Source: Actinomycetota bacterium
GTDB taxonomy: Bacteria > Actinomycetota > Thermoleophilia > Solirubrobacterales > Solirubrobacteraceae
Assembly (NCBI GenBank): GCA_019348575.1
Contig: JAHWJE010000117.1
Span: 1-6,042 of the forward strand
DNA: 6,042 nt
Direction: 5' to 3'
Shown: piece by piece, positions 1 through 5,640 of the stretch
Position numbering within the stretch: the stretch's first letter is position 1
Layout: each line of letters opens with the position of its first letter
Made by a program: the position numbers and the translations under genes
Notes under the pieces: model-generated
What the model saw: the letters and a program-made list of their open reading frames with translations, nothing else
What the model was told of the DNA's origin: nothing
The model's database searches: none

Positions 1-482
1 TGACGGGCACCGACGACGTGCAGTTCGACGACGTCGTCGCCGAGGCGGTCGCCCGCGCCCGGCGGCGGCACCCGCGGATCGCGTTCGAGGCCGAGCTCGA
101 GCCGACGCTCGTCGTGGGCCTGTCCGAGCGGCTCGGGCGCGCCGTCGACAACCTGCTCCTCAAAGCCGCCAAGCACGCGCCCGAGGGGAGGGTCGTCGAG
201 GTGCAGCTGCGCGGCGGTGAGCTGACCGTTCGCGACCACGGCCCCGGGATATCCGCCGAGGAGCGCCCGCACGTCTTCGATCGCTTCTACCGCGGCGCAG
301 CCGCGCGTGGGCGACCGGGCTCGGGCCTGGGCCTGGCGATCGTGCGCCAGGTCGCCGAGACGCACGGCGGCTCGATCGCCGTCGAGGAGGCGCCCGGTGG
401 CGGCGCGCTGTTCCGGCTGGCGCTCGAGCGCGTCGAGACGGGGGCGACGCCGGCGCGGGAGCGTACGCCGGCAGCGAAGTAG
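1..482 (+). CDS. Sensor histidine kinase, C-terminal ATPase part (5' truncated by window edge)
   Basis: This is the catalytic (HATPase_c) end of a membrane two-component sensor kinase, which binds ATP and phosphorylates its own His before passing the phosphate to a response regulator. The frame is open to the left edge (first full codon at nt 3), so the sensor, HAMP and His-containing DHp parts lie outside; the GTG at 18 is internal. Visible in order: the N-box region (AAC at 150, NLLLKAAKHAP), the D/G1 box VRDHGPGIS (about nt 228-254), the F box VFDRFYRG, and the G2 box GSGLGLAIV (about nt 318-344). A short Arg/Ala/Pro-rich tail follows, ending at TAG 480-482. Oddity: the N-box Asn that normally coordinates Mg-ATP is Lys (AAA, nt 162-164), with Leu in place of the usual preceding Asp. 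All other ATP-binding boxes are intact. The gene is convergent with the GH65 gene, 21 nt away; its response regulator is not in view. Confidence 0.93.
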   Translation, partial: TGTDDVQFDDVVAEAVARARRRHPRIAFEAELEPTLVVGLSERLGRAVDNLLLKAAKHAPEGRVVEVQLRGGELTVRDHGPGISAEERPHVFDRFYRGAAARGRPGSGLGLAIVRQVAETHGGSIAVEEAPGGGALFRLALERVETGATPARERTPAAK

Positions 483-483
483 C

Positions 484-500
484 CGCGGCGCCGCCCCGCG
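484..500. terminator. Weak G/C hairpin between convergent genes
   Basis: The 21-nt gap between the kinase and GH65 stop codons holds a 5-bp stem CGCGG/CCGCG with a 7-nt loop, overlapping a 10-bp perfect palindrome GCGGCGCCGC at 485-494. There is no T-tract on either side. It could act as a bidirectional terminator, but sequence this GC-rich forms short hairpins by chance. Confidence 0.2.
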
Positions 501-503
501 CGC

Positions 504-2909
504 TCAGGCGGCCGACGGAAGGTCGTGGACGACCGCCGGCACGACGACGGGGTCGCCCTGCGACACCTCGAAGCGCCGGCCGTCGCTGACGACCTTCAGC
601 GGCGAGCCGTCGAGCAGCGTGTAGCTCGTCGCGTCCTGCGTCATCTCGATCTCCAGCCGGCTCCCGCGGAAGATCAGCCGAAAGCGCATCCGATCCCAGT
701 CGGCGGGCAGGCGCGGCGTGAAGCGCAGCTCGTCGCCGGCGACGTCGCGCAGCCCCGCGAAGCCGTTGACGAGCGCCATCCACACGCCGCCGCAGGAGGC
801 GACGTGGATCCCGTCGCTCACGTTGCCCGCGAGGTTCGCCAGGTCGACCGCGGCGCTGAGCATGAAGTAGTCGTAGGCCGCCTGCACGTCGCCGACCTCG
901 GCCGCCATCACGCTCTGCACGCACGACGAGAGCGACGAGTCGCCGGTCGTCAGCGGGTCGTAGTACTCGAAGACGCGCCGCTTCTCCTGCGGGCTGAAGC
1001 GGTCGCCCGCGAGGAACGTCGCGAGCACGACGTCGGTCTGCTTGATGACCTGGTGGCGGTAGATGTTCAGCGGGTGGTAGTGCAGCAGCAGCGGATAGTG
1101 CTCGAGCGGCGTGTGCTCGAAGTCCCATGGCTTGCGGTTGAGGAAGTGCTCGTCCTGCAGGAGCACGCCGGCGCGATCGTCGTAGGGGATGAACATCCGC
1201 TCCGCCGCGCGGGACCACTCCTCCGGCTCGCGCGGGTCGATGCGCAGCCGCGCCACGAGCCGGTCGTACGCGTCGGGATCGGCGTCGGACAGCAGCTCGA
1301 GCGCCTCGACGGCGGCGGACAGGTTCTCGCGCGCCATCAGGTTCGTGTAGGCGTTGTTGTCGACGACCGCCGAGTACTCGTCGGGGCCGGTGACCCCCTG
1401 GATGCAGAAGGCGCCGTCGCGGCGCGCGGAGAAGAACCCCAGATCCGACCACAGGCGCGCGGTCTCGACGAGGATCTCGACGCCTTCGCGCGCGAGGAAC
1501 TCCTCGTCGCCGGTGACGCGGACGAACTGGCGCACGGCGTAGGAGATCGCGGCGTTGATGTGGTACTGCGCCGTGCCCGCCGCGTAGTACGCGGATGCCT
1601 CCTCGCCGGAGATCGTGCGCCACGGAAACAGCGCGCCGCGATGGCCGAGCTGGCGCGCGCGGCGGCGGGCCGCCTCGAGCATCTCGTAGCGGAAGTGCAG
1701 CAGCCGGCGCGCCACGTGCGGCTGCGTGTAGGTCAGCACGGGCAGGACGTAGATCTCCGTGTCCCAGAAGTACTGGCCCTCGTAGCCGCGCCCGGTCAGC
1801 CCCTTGGCCGCGATCCCGTGGCCCTCGACGCGCGCCGACGCCTGGCGGATCTGAAAGAGGTTGAAGCGCACGGCCTGCTGGATGTCGGCCGGGCCCTCGA
1901 TCTCGATGTCGCTGTGCTGCCAGAACGCGGCCAGGCGCTCGCGCTGGACGTCGGCGATGCGCTCGAAGCCGTCGCCGGCGGCGCGATCCAGCGTGCGGTT
2001 GACGCGCCGCACGAGGTCGCCGGGCGGCGCCTGCGCCGCGTGGTGGTAGCCCAGCAGCTTGGTCACCTTCGCAGGAACGCCGGGCTCGGCGTCGAGGAAG
2101 AACACGACGCGCCCCTCGTCCTCCTGCACGCTCGACTCGATGCTGTGGCGAAGCTCGGTCTCGATGCTGTGCTCCATCCCGCAGGCCAGCCCGATCTTGC
2201 TCGAGCGCGTGCGCAGCTCCAGCAGCACCCGCGTCGCGTCGCAGAACTGCTGCACCGGCTCGAGCGCCGACTCGTCCATCCGCACGCCGATGCGCGGGTC
2301 GTCGTGGCCCTTCGGGCGCGGCAGGTGCGTGACGAGCTCGGAGGCGATCGCGAGCTCCGCCATCCCGGAGACGAGCGTCACCTCGTAGGAGATCGCGGCG
2401 AGATGACGCCAGTGCAGCGAGGCCAGGCGCTGCGAGCGCAGCTCGACGACGGCGCCGCGCGACGTCTGAAAGCGCGCCCTGCGCTCGAGGATCCCGGACT
2501 TCATGTCCAGCACCCGCTCGTAGCTCAGCAGCCGCGACTCCGACAGGACGAGCGGCTCCTCGTCGACGTACAGGCGCATGATCGAGCCGTCGGGCGCGCT
2601 GACGATCGTCTGGCCGGTCGTCGCGAAGCCGAACGCCGCTTCGCCGTACGGGATCGGCCATGTCTCGTGCAGCCCGTTGAGGAAGAAGCCGGGATCGTTG
2701 GACGGAAGCCCCTCGTCGTGGGCGCCGCGGATGCCCATGTAGCCGTTGGCGATCGCGAACAGCGTCTCGGCCTCGGTCGGGCGCTCGAGCGAGAAGCGGC
2801 GCGAGACAAGCCGCCACGGGTCGATCGGCAGGGCGTTGCCCAGGGCGGGCGCCGCGCGCGCCTCACGGATCCGATTGAGCGCCGCGAGGCGCGAGTCCCT
2901 CAGGCTCAA
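504..2909 (-). CDS. Glycoside hydrolase family 65 protein (disaccharide phosphorylase type)
   Basis: GH65 enzymes are cytosolic and mostly catalyse reversible phosphorolysis of alpha-glucosides (maltose, trehalose, kojibiose, nigerose) with inversion, giving beta-glucose 1-phosphate. From the TTG start the product is 801 aa, the usual length. The N-terminal beta-sandwich domain begins near DPWRL (about residue 30), with FAIANGYMGIRG near 51-62. The (alpha/alpha)6 barrel carries YFWDTEIYVLP (380-390) and ALFPW (about 426-430). GVTGPDEYSAVVDNNAYTN (505-523) contains the general acid Glu511. KQTDVV begins at Lys623, and DGIHVASCGG (699-708) matches the phosphate-binding region. A C-terminal beta domain follows. 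No signal peptide or membrane segment is seen. Start: TTG at 2909 has a GAGGAG at the right distance; the GTG at 2939 (811 aa) has no Shine-Dalgarno. The phosphate-site match favours a phosphorylase over the hydrolase members. The substrate cannot be read from sequence, and no beta-phosphoglucomutase gene lies beside it. Confidence 0.95.
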   Translation of the reverse strand: MSLRDSRLAALNRIREARAAPALGNALPIDPWRLVSRRFSLERPTEAETLFAIANGYMGIRGAHDEGLPSNDPGFFLNGLHETWPIPYGEAAFGFATTGQTIVSAPDGSIMRLYVDEEPLVLSESRLLSYERVLDMKSGILERRARFQTSRGAVVELRSQRLASLHWRHLAAISYEVTLVSGMAELAIASELVTHLPRPKGHDDPRIGVRMDESALEPVQQFCDATRVLLELRTRSSKIGLACGMEHSIETELRHSIESSVQEDEGRVVFFLDAEPGVPAKVTKLLGYHHAAQAPPGDLVRRVNRTLDRAAGDGFERIADVQRERLAAFWQHSDIEIEGPADIQQAVRFNLFQIRQASARVEGHGIAAKGLTGRGYEGQYFWDTEIYVLPVLTYTQPHVARRLLHFRYEMLEAARRRARQLGHRGALFPWRTISGEEASAYYAAGTAQYHINAAISYAVRQFVRVTGDEEFLAREGVEILVETARLWSDLGFFSARRDGAFCIQGVTGPDEYSAVVDNNAYTNLMARENLSAAVEALELLSDADPDAYDRLVARLRIDPREPEEWSRAAERMFIPYDDRAGVLLQDEHFLNRKPWDFEHTPLEHYPLLLHYHPLNIYRHQVIKQTDVVLATFLAGDRFSPQEKRRVFEYYDPLTTGDSSLSSCVQSVMAAEVGDVQAAYDYFMLSAAVDLANLAGNVSDGIHVASCGGVWMALVNGFAGLRDVAGDELRFTPRLPADWDRMRFRLIFRGSRLEIEMTQDATSYTLLDGSPLKVVSDGRRFEVSQGDPVVVPAVVHDLPSAA

Positions 2910-3172
2910 ACCAGCAACTCCTCGAAGGTCGTCTGACACCCAGAACCGCTGCTACGACGGGCGGGCGCGGCACGCATGTTACGCAGCAGTCTCATCGCGG
3001 TCGGTGTCGTGCGACTCGATTCGGGGAAGTGCGATCCGTGCGTGCGCATATCCGAATAATCGGCCTCCACCCGGCCGGACTTCCTGCCGATCTGCTTCGG
3101 CGTCGACATCTTGGCGATCGCATCCCGAACACCGCCCACGGGCGCGGCCGCGCTGCGCATCAATGCGATCAT
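2906..3172 (-). CDS. Possible small ORF upstream of and overlapping the GH65 start
   Basis: An open frame of 88 codons from ATG at 3172, with internal ATGs at 3109 and 3049, ends in TGA at 2908-2906. I do not recognise the product: it is basic, Ser/Arg-rich, begins MIALMRSAAAPVGG and ends GCQTTFEELLV, with no obvious membrane segment. Two things argue for coding. Its stop overlaps the GH65 start as TTGA, the arrangement of coupled genes. In addition, my hand count over the first 50 codons gives G/C of about 58% at position 1, 54% at position 2 and 86% at position 3, the pattern of a real gene in such a genome. Against it: no Shine-Dalgarno at any ATG, weaker third-position bias in the last 30 codons, a 5' end that abuts or overlaps the divergent methyltransferase start, and no family match I know. 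It may be a leader peptide, a small unknown protein, or chance. Confidence 0.3.
   Translation of the reverse strand: MIALMRSAAAPVGGVRDAIAKMSTPKQIGRKSGRVEADYSDMRTHGSHFPESSRTTPTAMRLLRNMRAAPARRSSGSGCQTTFEELLV
2918..2923 (-). promoter_or_regulatory. Ribosome binding site deciding the GH65 start
   Basis: GAGGAG on the minus strand lies 8 nt before TTG at 2909-2907. It is the only good Shine-Dalgarno near the 5' end of the GH65 gene and is the reason for preferring TTG over the in-frame GTG at 2939. The same bases also encode Glu-Glu in the small overlapping ORF (2906-3172). Confidence 0.6.
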
Positions 3173-3180
3173 CCGCGCCG
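2940..3180. other. Divergent intergenic region between GH65 and FkbM methyltransferase
   Basis: This stretch separates two divergent genes and is less GC-rich than its surroundings, with the most A/T-rich point at 3047-3060. It holds the candidate GH65 promoter, the small minus-strand open frame, and a short inverted repeat CCGA-ATAA-TCGG at 3052-3063 that could be an operator. On the plus strand I see no convincing promoter or Shine-Dalgarno for the methyltransferase. The plus-strand frame in register with the methyltransferase stays open far upstream, but its codon use between about 2910 and 3160 is poor, so I do not extend the gene into it. Confidence 0.5.
2976..3004 (-). promoter_or_regulatory. 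Candidate promoter for the GH65 gene
   Basis: On the minus strand, CCGACC (3004-2999) and TAACAT (2981-2976) are separated by 17 nt. The -10 fits TANNNT; the -35 matches TTGACA only at GAC. Transcription would begin near 2969 and leave a leader of about 60 nt before the TTG at 2909. If this is the main promoter, the small ORF 2906-3172 would not be translated in full. Confidence 0.3.
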
Positions 3181-4059
3181 ATGCCGGGCACGCTTCGCAA
3201 CCTGCGTCATGAGCTCACGGGGCGCCTGCGCAACCGCGCGACGCACCTCATAACGGGAATGCCGGAGGAGCGTCGCGCGGAGCTCGCCGAGCGCGCGCGG
3301 GGGGGTCGCGCGCGGCGCATGCTGCTGCGCCGGGCGGCACGCTGGTACGGCCGTGCGCCCGTCCCCATCGCGGGCGGGCTCGGGCACCTGCTCTACGTCT
3401 CGACGGCCGACCTGCCGCTCGACCACGCCCATGCCGGCCTGATCGTCCGCGGCACGCTCGAGCCGCCGGTGCAGGAGGCCCTGCGCCGGCTGCTCGCGCC
3501 CGGCGCCGTCTTCTACGACGTGGGCGCGAACATCGGCTTCTTCACGATCCTCGGCGCGCGCCTCGTCGGGCCCGCGGGTCGCGTCGTCGCCTTCGAGCCC
3601 GTGCCGGCCTGTGCGCGGGCCGTCGCCCGCAACGTCGAGCTCAACGCGTTCGCCCACGCGGAGGTGCGCGAGCAGGCGGTCGCCGCCGCGAGCGGCTCTG
3701 CGCGGCTGCTCGTCGTCGGCGAGGCGAGCTGGTCGCACCTCGCCTCGACGGGGCGCCACGCCGACGTGCGCGAGGAGGTGGACGTCGCCGTCGTGGCGAT
3801 CGACGAGCTCGTCGGCGCGGGGACGATCCCGCCACCGGACGTGCTGAAGATCGACACCGAGGGCGCCGAGCTGCAGGCGATCGCGGGCATGCGGGCCACG
3901 ATCGAGCGCCACCGCCCGGCGATCGTCTGCGAGCTGCACGACACGAACGCCGAGTTCTGCGCGCTGATGGACGAGCTCGGGTACGTGACGACGAACCTCG
4001 ACGGGCCTCAGGCGGTTGCCGTGGCAGGTCCGGTGCACGCGCTCGCGCTGCCGCGCTGA
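3181..4059 (+). CDS. FkbM-family SAM-dependent methyltransferase
   Basis: This is a class I methyltransferase of the FkbM family, which moves a methyl group from S-adenosylmethionine, typically to a hydroxyl of a sugar or polyketide. The product is 292 aa from ATG 3181. A basic, Arg-rich N-terminus (about 1-60) leads into STADLPLDHAHAGLIVRGTLEPPVQEAL (74-101; typical of glycan-cluster members). SAM motif I is VFYDVGANIGFF (110-121), followed by the acidic loop VVAFEP (Glu139), the family signature VLKIDTEGAE (221-230), and IVCELHD near 248-254. No signal peptide is seen, so it should be cytosolic. The start is uncertain: ATG 3163 (6 aa longer) and ATG 3259 (26 aa shorter) are also in frame and none has a good Shine-Dalgarno. 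I chose 3181 because coding-like composition begins there. With a glycosyltransferase next door, O-methylation of a surface glycan is the likely job (inference); the acceptor is unknown. Confidence 0.92.
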   Translation: MPGTLRNLRHELTGRLRNRATHLITGMPEERRAELAERARGGRARRMLLRRAARWYGRAPVPIAGGLGHLLYVSTADLPLDHAHAGLIVRGTLEPPVQEALRRLLAPGAVFYDVGANIGFFTILGARLVGPAGRVVAFEPVPACARAVARNVELNAFAHAEVREQAVAAASGSARLLVVGEASWSHLASTGRHADVREEVDVAVVAIDELVGAGTIPPPDVLKIDTEGAELQAIAGMRATIERHRPAIVCELHDTNAEFCALMDELGYVTTNLDGPQAVAVAGPVHALALPR

Positions 4060-4066
4060 ATGCGGT

Positions 4067-4083
4067 CGTCGCGCCGCGCGACG
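4067..4083. terminator. Hairpin between convergent methyltransferase and glycosyltransferase genes
   Basis: A perfect 7-bp stem CGTCGCG/CGCGACG with loop CCG lies 7 nt after the methyltransferase stop and just past the glycosyltransferase stop on the other strand. Being symmetric and placed in the 28-nt convergent gap, it could end transcription from both sides. There is no T-tract, so it is not a classical intrinsic terminator. Confidence 0.35.
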
Positions 4084-4087
4084 CCGG

Positions 4088-5140
4088 TCAGCCCGCAAGC
4101 GATTCGAGCGCGCCGCGCAGTGCTCGCGCCGTCTGCTCCGGCGCGTAGGCCGCGATCCGTGCCGCGCCGCGCTCGCGCAGCGTCGCGCGCAGCTCGCCGT
4201 CGGCGACCACGAGCGCCAGCAGCTCGGCGGCGACGCTCTCGTCGTCTCGCGCGTCGAGCAGCAGCGCCGCGTCACCGGCGACCTCGGGCACGCCGCCGAT
4301 CGCGCGCGCGACCACGGGCACGCCGAAGTGGAAGGCCTCCAGCAGCGGGATGCAGAAGCCCTCGTGCTCGGAGAGGCAGAGAAACGCGTGCGCCGAGCGC
4401 CAGCGCGCGGCGAGCTGCTCGCGCGTCAGTCCCGACTCGATCGTGACGCGGCCCGGCGAGAGCTCCTCGGCGAGCTCGCGCATCGCGGCGTCGTAGGCCC
4501 AGTTGATCGGGGCTCCGACGAGCACGAGCCGCGCGTCGGGCGCGTGGCGGCGGCGGTAGAGCTCGAACGCGCGGATGACGGCGTCCTGGCGCTTGTGCGG
4601 CGCCAGGCGCCCGACGAAGAGGATCGTCGGCCGGCTGGGCGCGGTCCACTCCTGCGGCGGCTGGGCCTGCGGCGTCCCGAGGCCGGCGGGGTCGAAGAGG
4701 ATCGGGATGACGACGTCCGAGCCGAACTCGCGCGCGTTGTAGAGCGAGACGCCGGCCGCGACGTCGACCGCGGCGGCGAACTGCGGCAGCTGCGTGCGCC
4801 CCAGCGCGCAGACGACCGCGGCCTGCGGGTCGTGGTCCCAGAACCAGCGCGCGGGCGTGATGTTGTGGGAGATCAGCAGCTTGCGCTGGGGCAGCTCGAG
4901 CACGGCGCGCAGCTTCGGCGCGTAGGCGGAGTAGTGCACGAGCAGCACGTCGTCTGAGCGCATCCCGCCCGCCCTGAGCGCGCGCAGCGGCGCGATCCTG
5001 TCACCGATGCGCGGGTCGATCTCCGCGGCGACGTCGCGCCCGCCCCAGCCCCAGCCCCTGAACAGGTCGCGGAAGGCGAGCGCCTGCGTGGTGACCGCGT
5101 CGTACGGGCCGGCGCCGCTGAGGATCTGATGGACGTTCAA
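4088..5140 (-). CDS. Glycosyltransferase, GT4 family (group 1)
   Basis: This is a retaining, GT-B-fold sugar transferase that uses a nucleotide-sugar donor at the cytosolic face of the membrane to build a glycan. The product is 350 aa, normal for the family. The N-terminal acceptor domain opens with VHQILSGAGPYDAVTTQALA (3-22), and SHNITP lies at 91-96. The C-terminal donor domain begins at TILFVGRLAPHKRQ (172-185), with Arg178 and Lys183 in the places that hold the donor phosphates. The EX7E motif is Glu260-Glu268 (EGFCIPLLE), followed by FGVPVVARAIGGVPEVAGDAALL (272-294). Start: TTG at 5140, because the family-typical VHQI begins right after it and a GGTGAG lies 9 nt upstream; no better start is available. 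It sits 10 nt downstream of the small helical protein gene in the same direction, so the two are probably co-transcribed. Donor and acceptor sugars cannot be told from sequence. Confidence 0.93.
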   Translation of the reverse strand: MNVHQILSGAGPYDAVTTQALAFRDLFRGWGWGGRDVAAEIDPRIGDRIAPLRALRAGGMRSDDVLLVHYSAYAPKLRAVLELPQRKLLISHNITPARWFWDHDPQAAVVCALGRTQLPQFAAAVDVAAGVSLYNAREFGSDVVIPILFDPAGLGTPQAQPPQEWTAPSRPTILFVGRLAPHKRQDAVIRAFELYRRRHAPDARLVLVGAPINWAYDAAMRELAEELSPGRVTIESGLTREQLAARWRSAHAFLCLSEHEGFCIPLLEAFHFGVPVVARAIGGVPEVAGDAALLLDARDDESVAAELLALVVADGELRATLRERGAARIAAYAPEQTARALRGALESLAG

Positions 5141-5150
5141 CGCCCGGCGC

Positions 5151-5561
5151 TCACCGCTGCGTGTGCTGCTCGTGCCCGGCGCGCTCCTCGAGCCGCACGA
5201 CGCGATCCTCGAGCTCGGCCAGGCGGATCAGGACGTTGAGGTTGAAGCGCGTCTGCTGGGACTGCAGCTCGCGCAGGTACTGGCGCATGACGTGCACGAG
5301 CTGGCGCTTGGCCCACGTGATCGGCGCGCCGAGCCGGCGCGTCGAGCGCATCAGGTCGGGGTCGGGCTCGATGTTCGCCCACTCCATGAGCTGCTCGATC
5401 GAGACGCGCTCCGTGGGCTGAATCGACATCCCGACCGCCGGCGCGTCGTCGCGGCCGGCCGCCGCCTCGCGCGCGGCCGCGAGCGCGAGCGGCCGCGGCT
5501 CGGCGGCGACGCGCTCGTCGCGCAGCACCTCGTCCACCGACGGAAGGTCGCGCAGCCTCAC
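5151..5561 (-). CDS. Small helical/coiled-coil protein of glycan-cluster type
   Basis: The product is 136 aa from GTG 5561, with no enzyme motif. An Ala/Arg-rich N-terminal part (RLRDLPSVDEVLRDE, 2-16) leads to ERVSIEQLMEWANIEPD (51-67). Then GAPITWAKRQLVHVMRQYL (78-96) and a heptad-like helix, QQTRFNLNVLIRLAELEDRV followed by VRLEER (102-127), which looks like a short coiled coil. The second half resembles the helical segment that, from memory, precedes the SAM domain in many actinobacterial glycan methyltransferases; here it stands alone. It may anchor or pair the glycosyltransferase that follows 10 nt downstream (inference). Start: the frame is open to 5720, but codons upstream of 5561 give an Arg-rich product with no family character, while GTG 5561 sits exactly where a TAGACT -10 would start a leaderless mRNA. 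ATG 5429 is a less likely alternative. A membrane-active helix at 80-96 is possible but not clear. Confidence 0.75.
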   Translation of the reverse strand: MRLRDLPSVDEVLRDERVAAEPRPLALAAAREAAAGRDDAPAVGMSIQPTERVSIEQLMEWANIEPDPDLMRSTRRLGAPITWAKRQLVHVMRQYLRELQSQQTRFNLNVLIRLAELEDRVVRLEERAGHEQHTQR

Positions 5562-5569
5562 CGTCCGCC

Positions 5570-5598
5570 AGTCTAGGCAGGCCGACTTGCGCTGTGGA
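5570..5598 (-). promoter_or_regulatory. Promoter for the helical-protein/glycosyltransferase operon, leaderless
   Basis: On the minus strand TCCACA (5598-5593; 4 of 6 to TTGACA) and TAGACT (5575-5570; TANNNT) are 17 nt apart. The GTG start at 5561 begins 8 nt after the -10, so transcription would start at or one base before the start codon. Leaderless genes of this form are common in actinomycetes. There is no Shine-Dalgarno before this GTG. Confidence 0.5.
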
Positions 5599-5615
5599 AA
5601 ACCCGCGCCTACCCT
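5587..5615 (+). promoter_or_regulatory. Possible divergent leaderless promoter overlapping the minus-strand one
   Basis: On the plus strand TTGCGC (5587-5592) and TACCCT (5610-5615) are 17 nt apart, and a GTG at 5623 follows the -10 after 7 nt. The frame from that GTG (MTDFALTAVRPRG...) has almost only G/C third bases to about 5700 but then runs antisense to the coiled-coil protein. If real, it would mark the start of a divergent gene whose body is not present here. The -35 match is only 3 of 6. Confidence 0.3.
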
Positions 5616-5640
5616 GCGCCGCGTGACCGACTTCGCGCTG

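Noticed and set aside
485..494. A perfect 10-bp palindrome GCGGCGCCGC after the kinase stop
   Set aside because: It has no room for a loop and is expected by chance at this G/C content; kept only as part of a weak hairpin call.
160..2817. An 885-codon minus-strand frame overlapping both the kinase and GH65
   Set aside because: The translation is mostly Arg/Ala/Pro with no motif and is out of register with the two recognisable proteins it overlaps.
525..2936. An 803-codon plus-strand open frame antisense to almost the whole GH65 gene
   Set aside because: It shares codon boundaries with GH65 on the opposite strand; such mirror frames stay open in GC-rich genes. The product is rich in Arg, Val, Gln and His without any domain, while the minus frame has complete GH65 motifs.
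3169..4275. A 368-codon minus-strand frame across the methyltransferase and the end of the glycosyltransferase
   Set aside because: It is antisense to the FkbM gene, with Arg/Ala-rich low-information sequence; the plus frame carries the SAM motifs.
4016..4957. A 313-codon plus-strand frame across the glycosyltransferase
   Set aside because: It is antisense to the GT4 gene and has no domain of its own.
5522..5557. LPSVDEVL near the start of the helical protein recalls the N-terminus of selenocysteine synthase SelA
   Set aside because: The likeness is only a few residues; the protein is 136 aa and lacks the PLP-binding core of SelA.
5593..5601. TGTGGAAAA, which read on the minus strand (TTTTCCACA) fits a DnaA box
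   Set aside because: It is a single copy inside a promoter, with no A/T-rich region, no cluster of boxes and no replication genes nearby; better explained as part of the -35 element.
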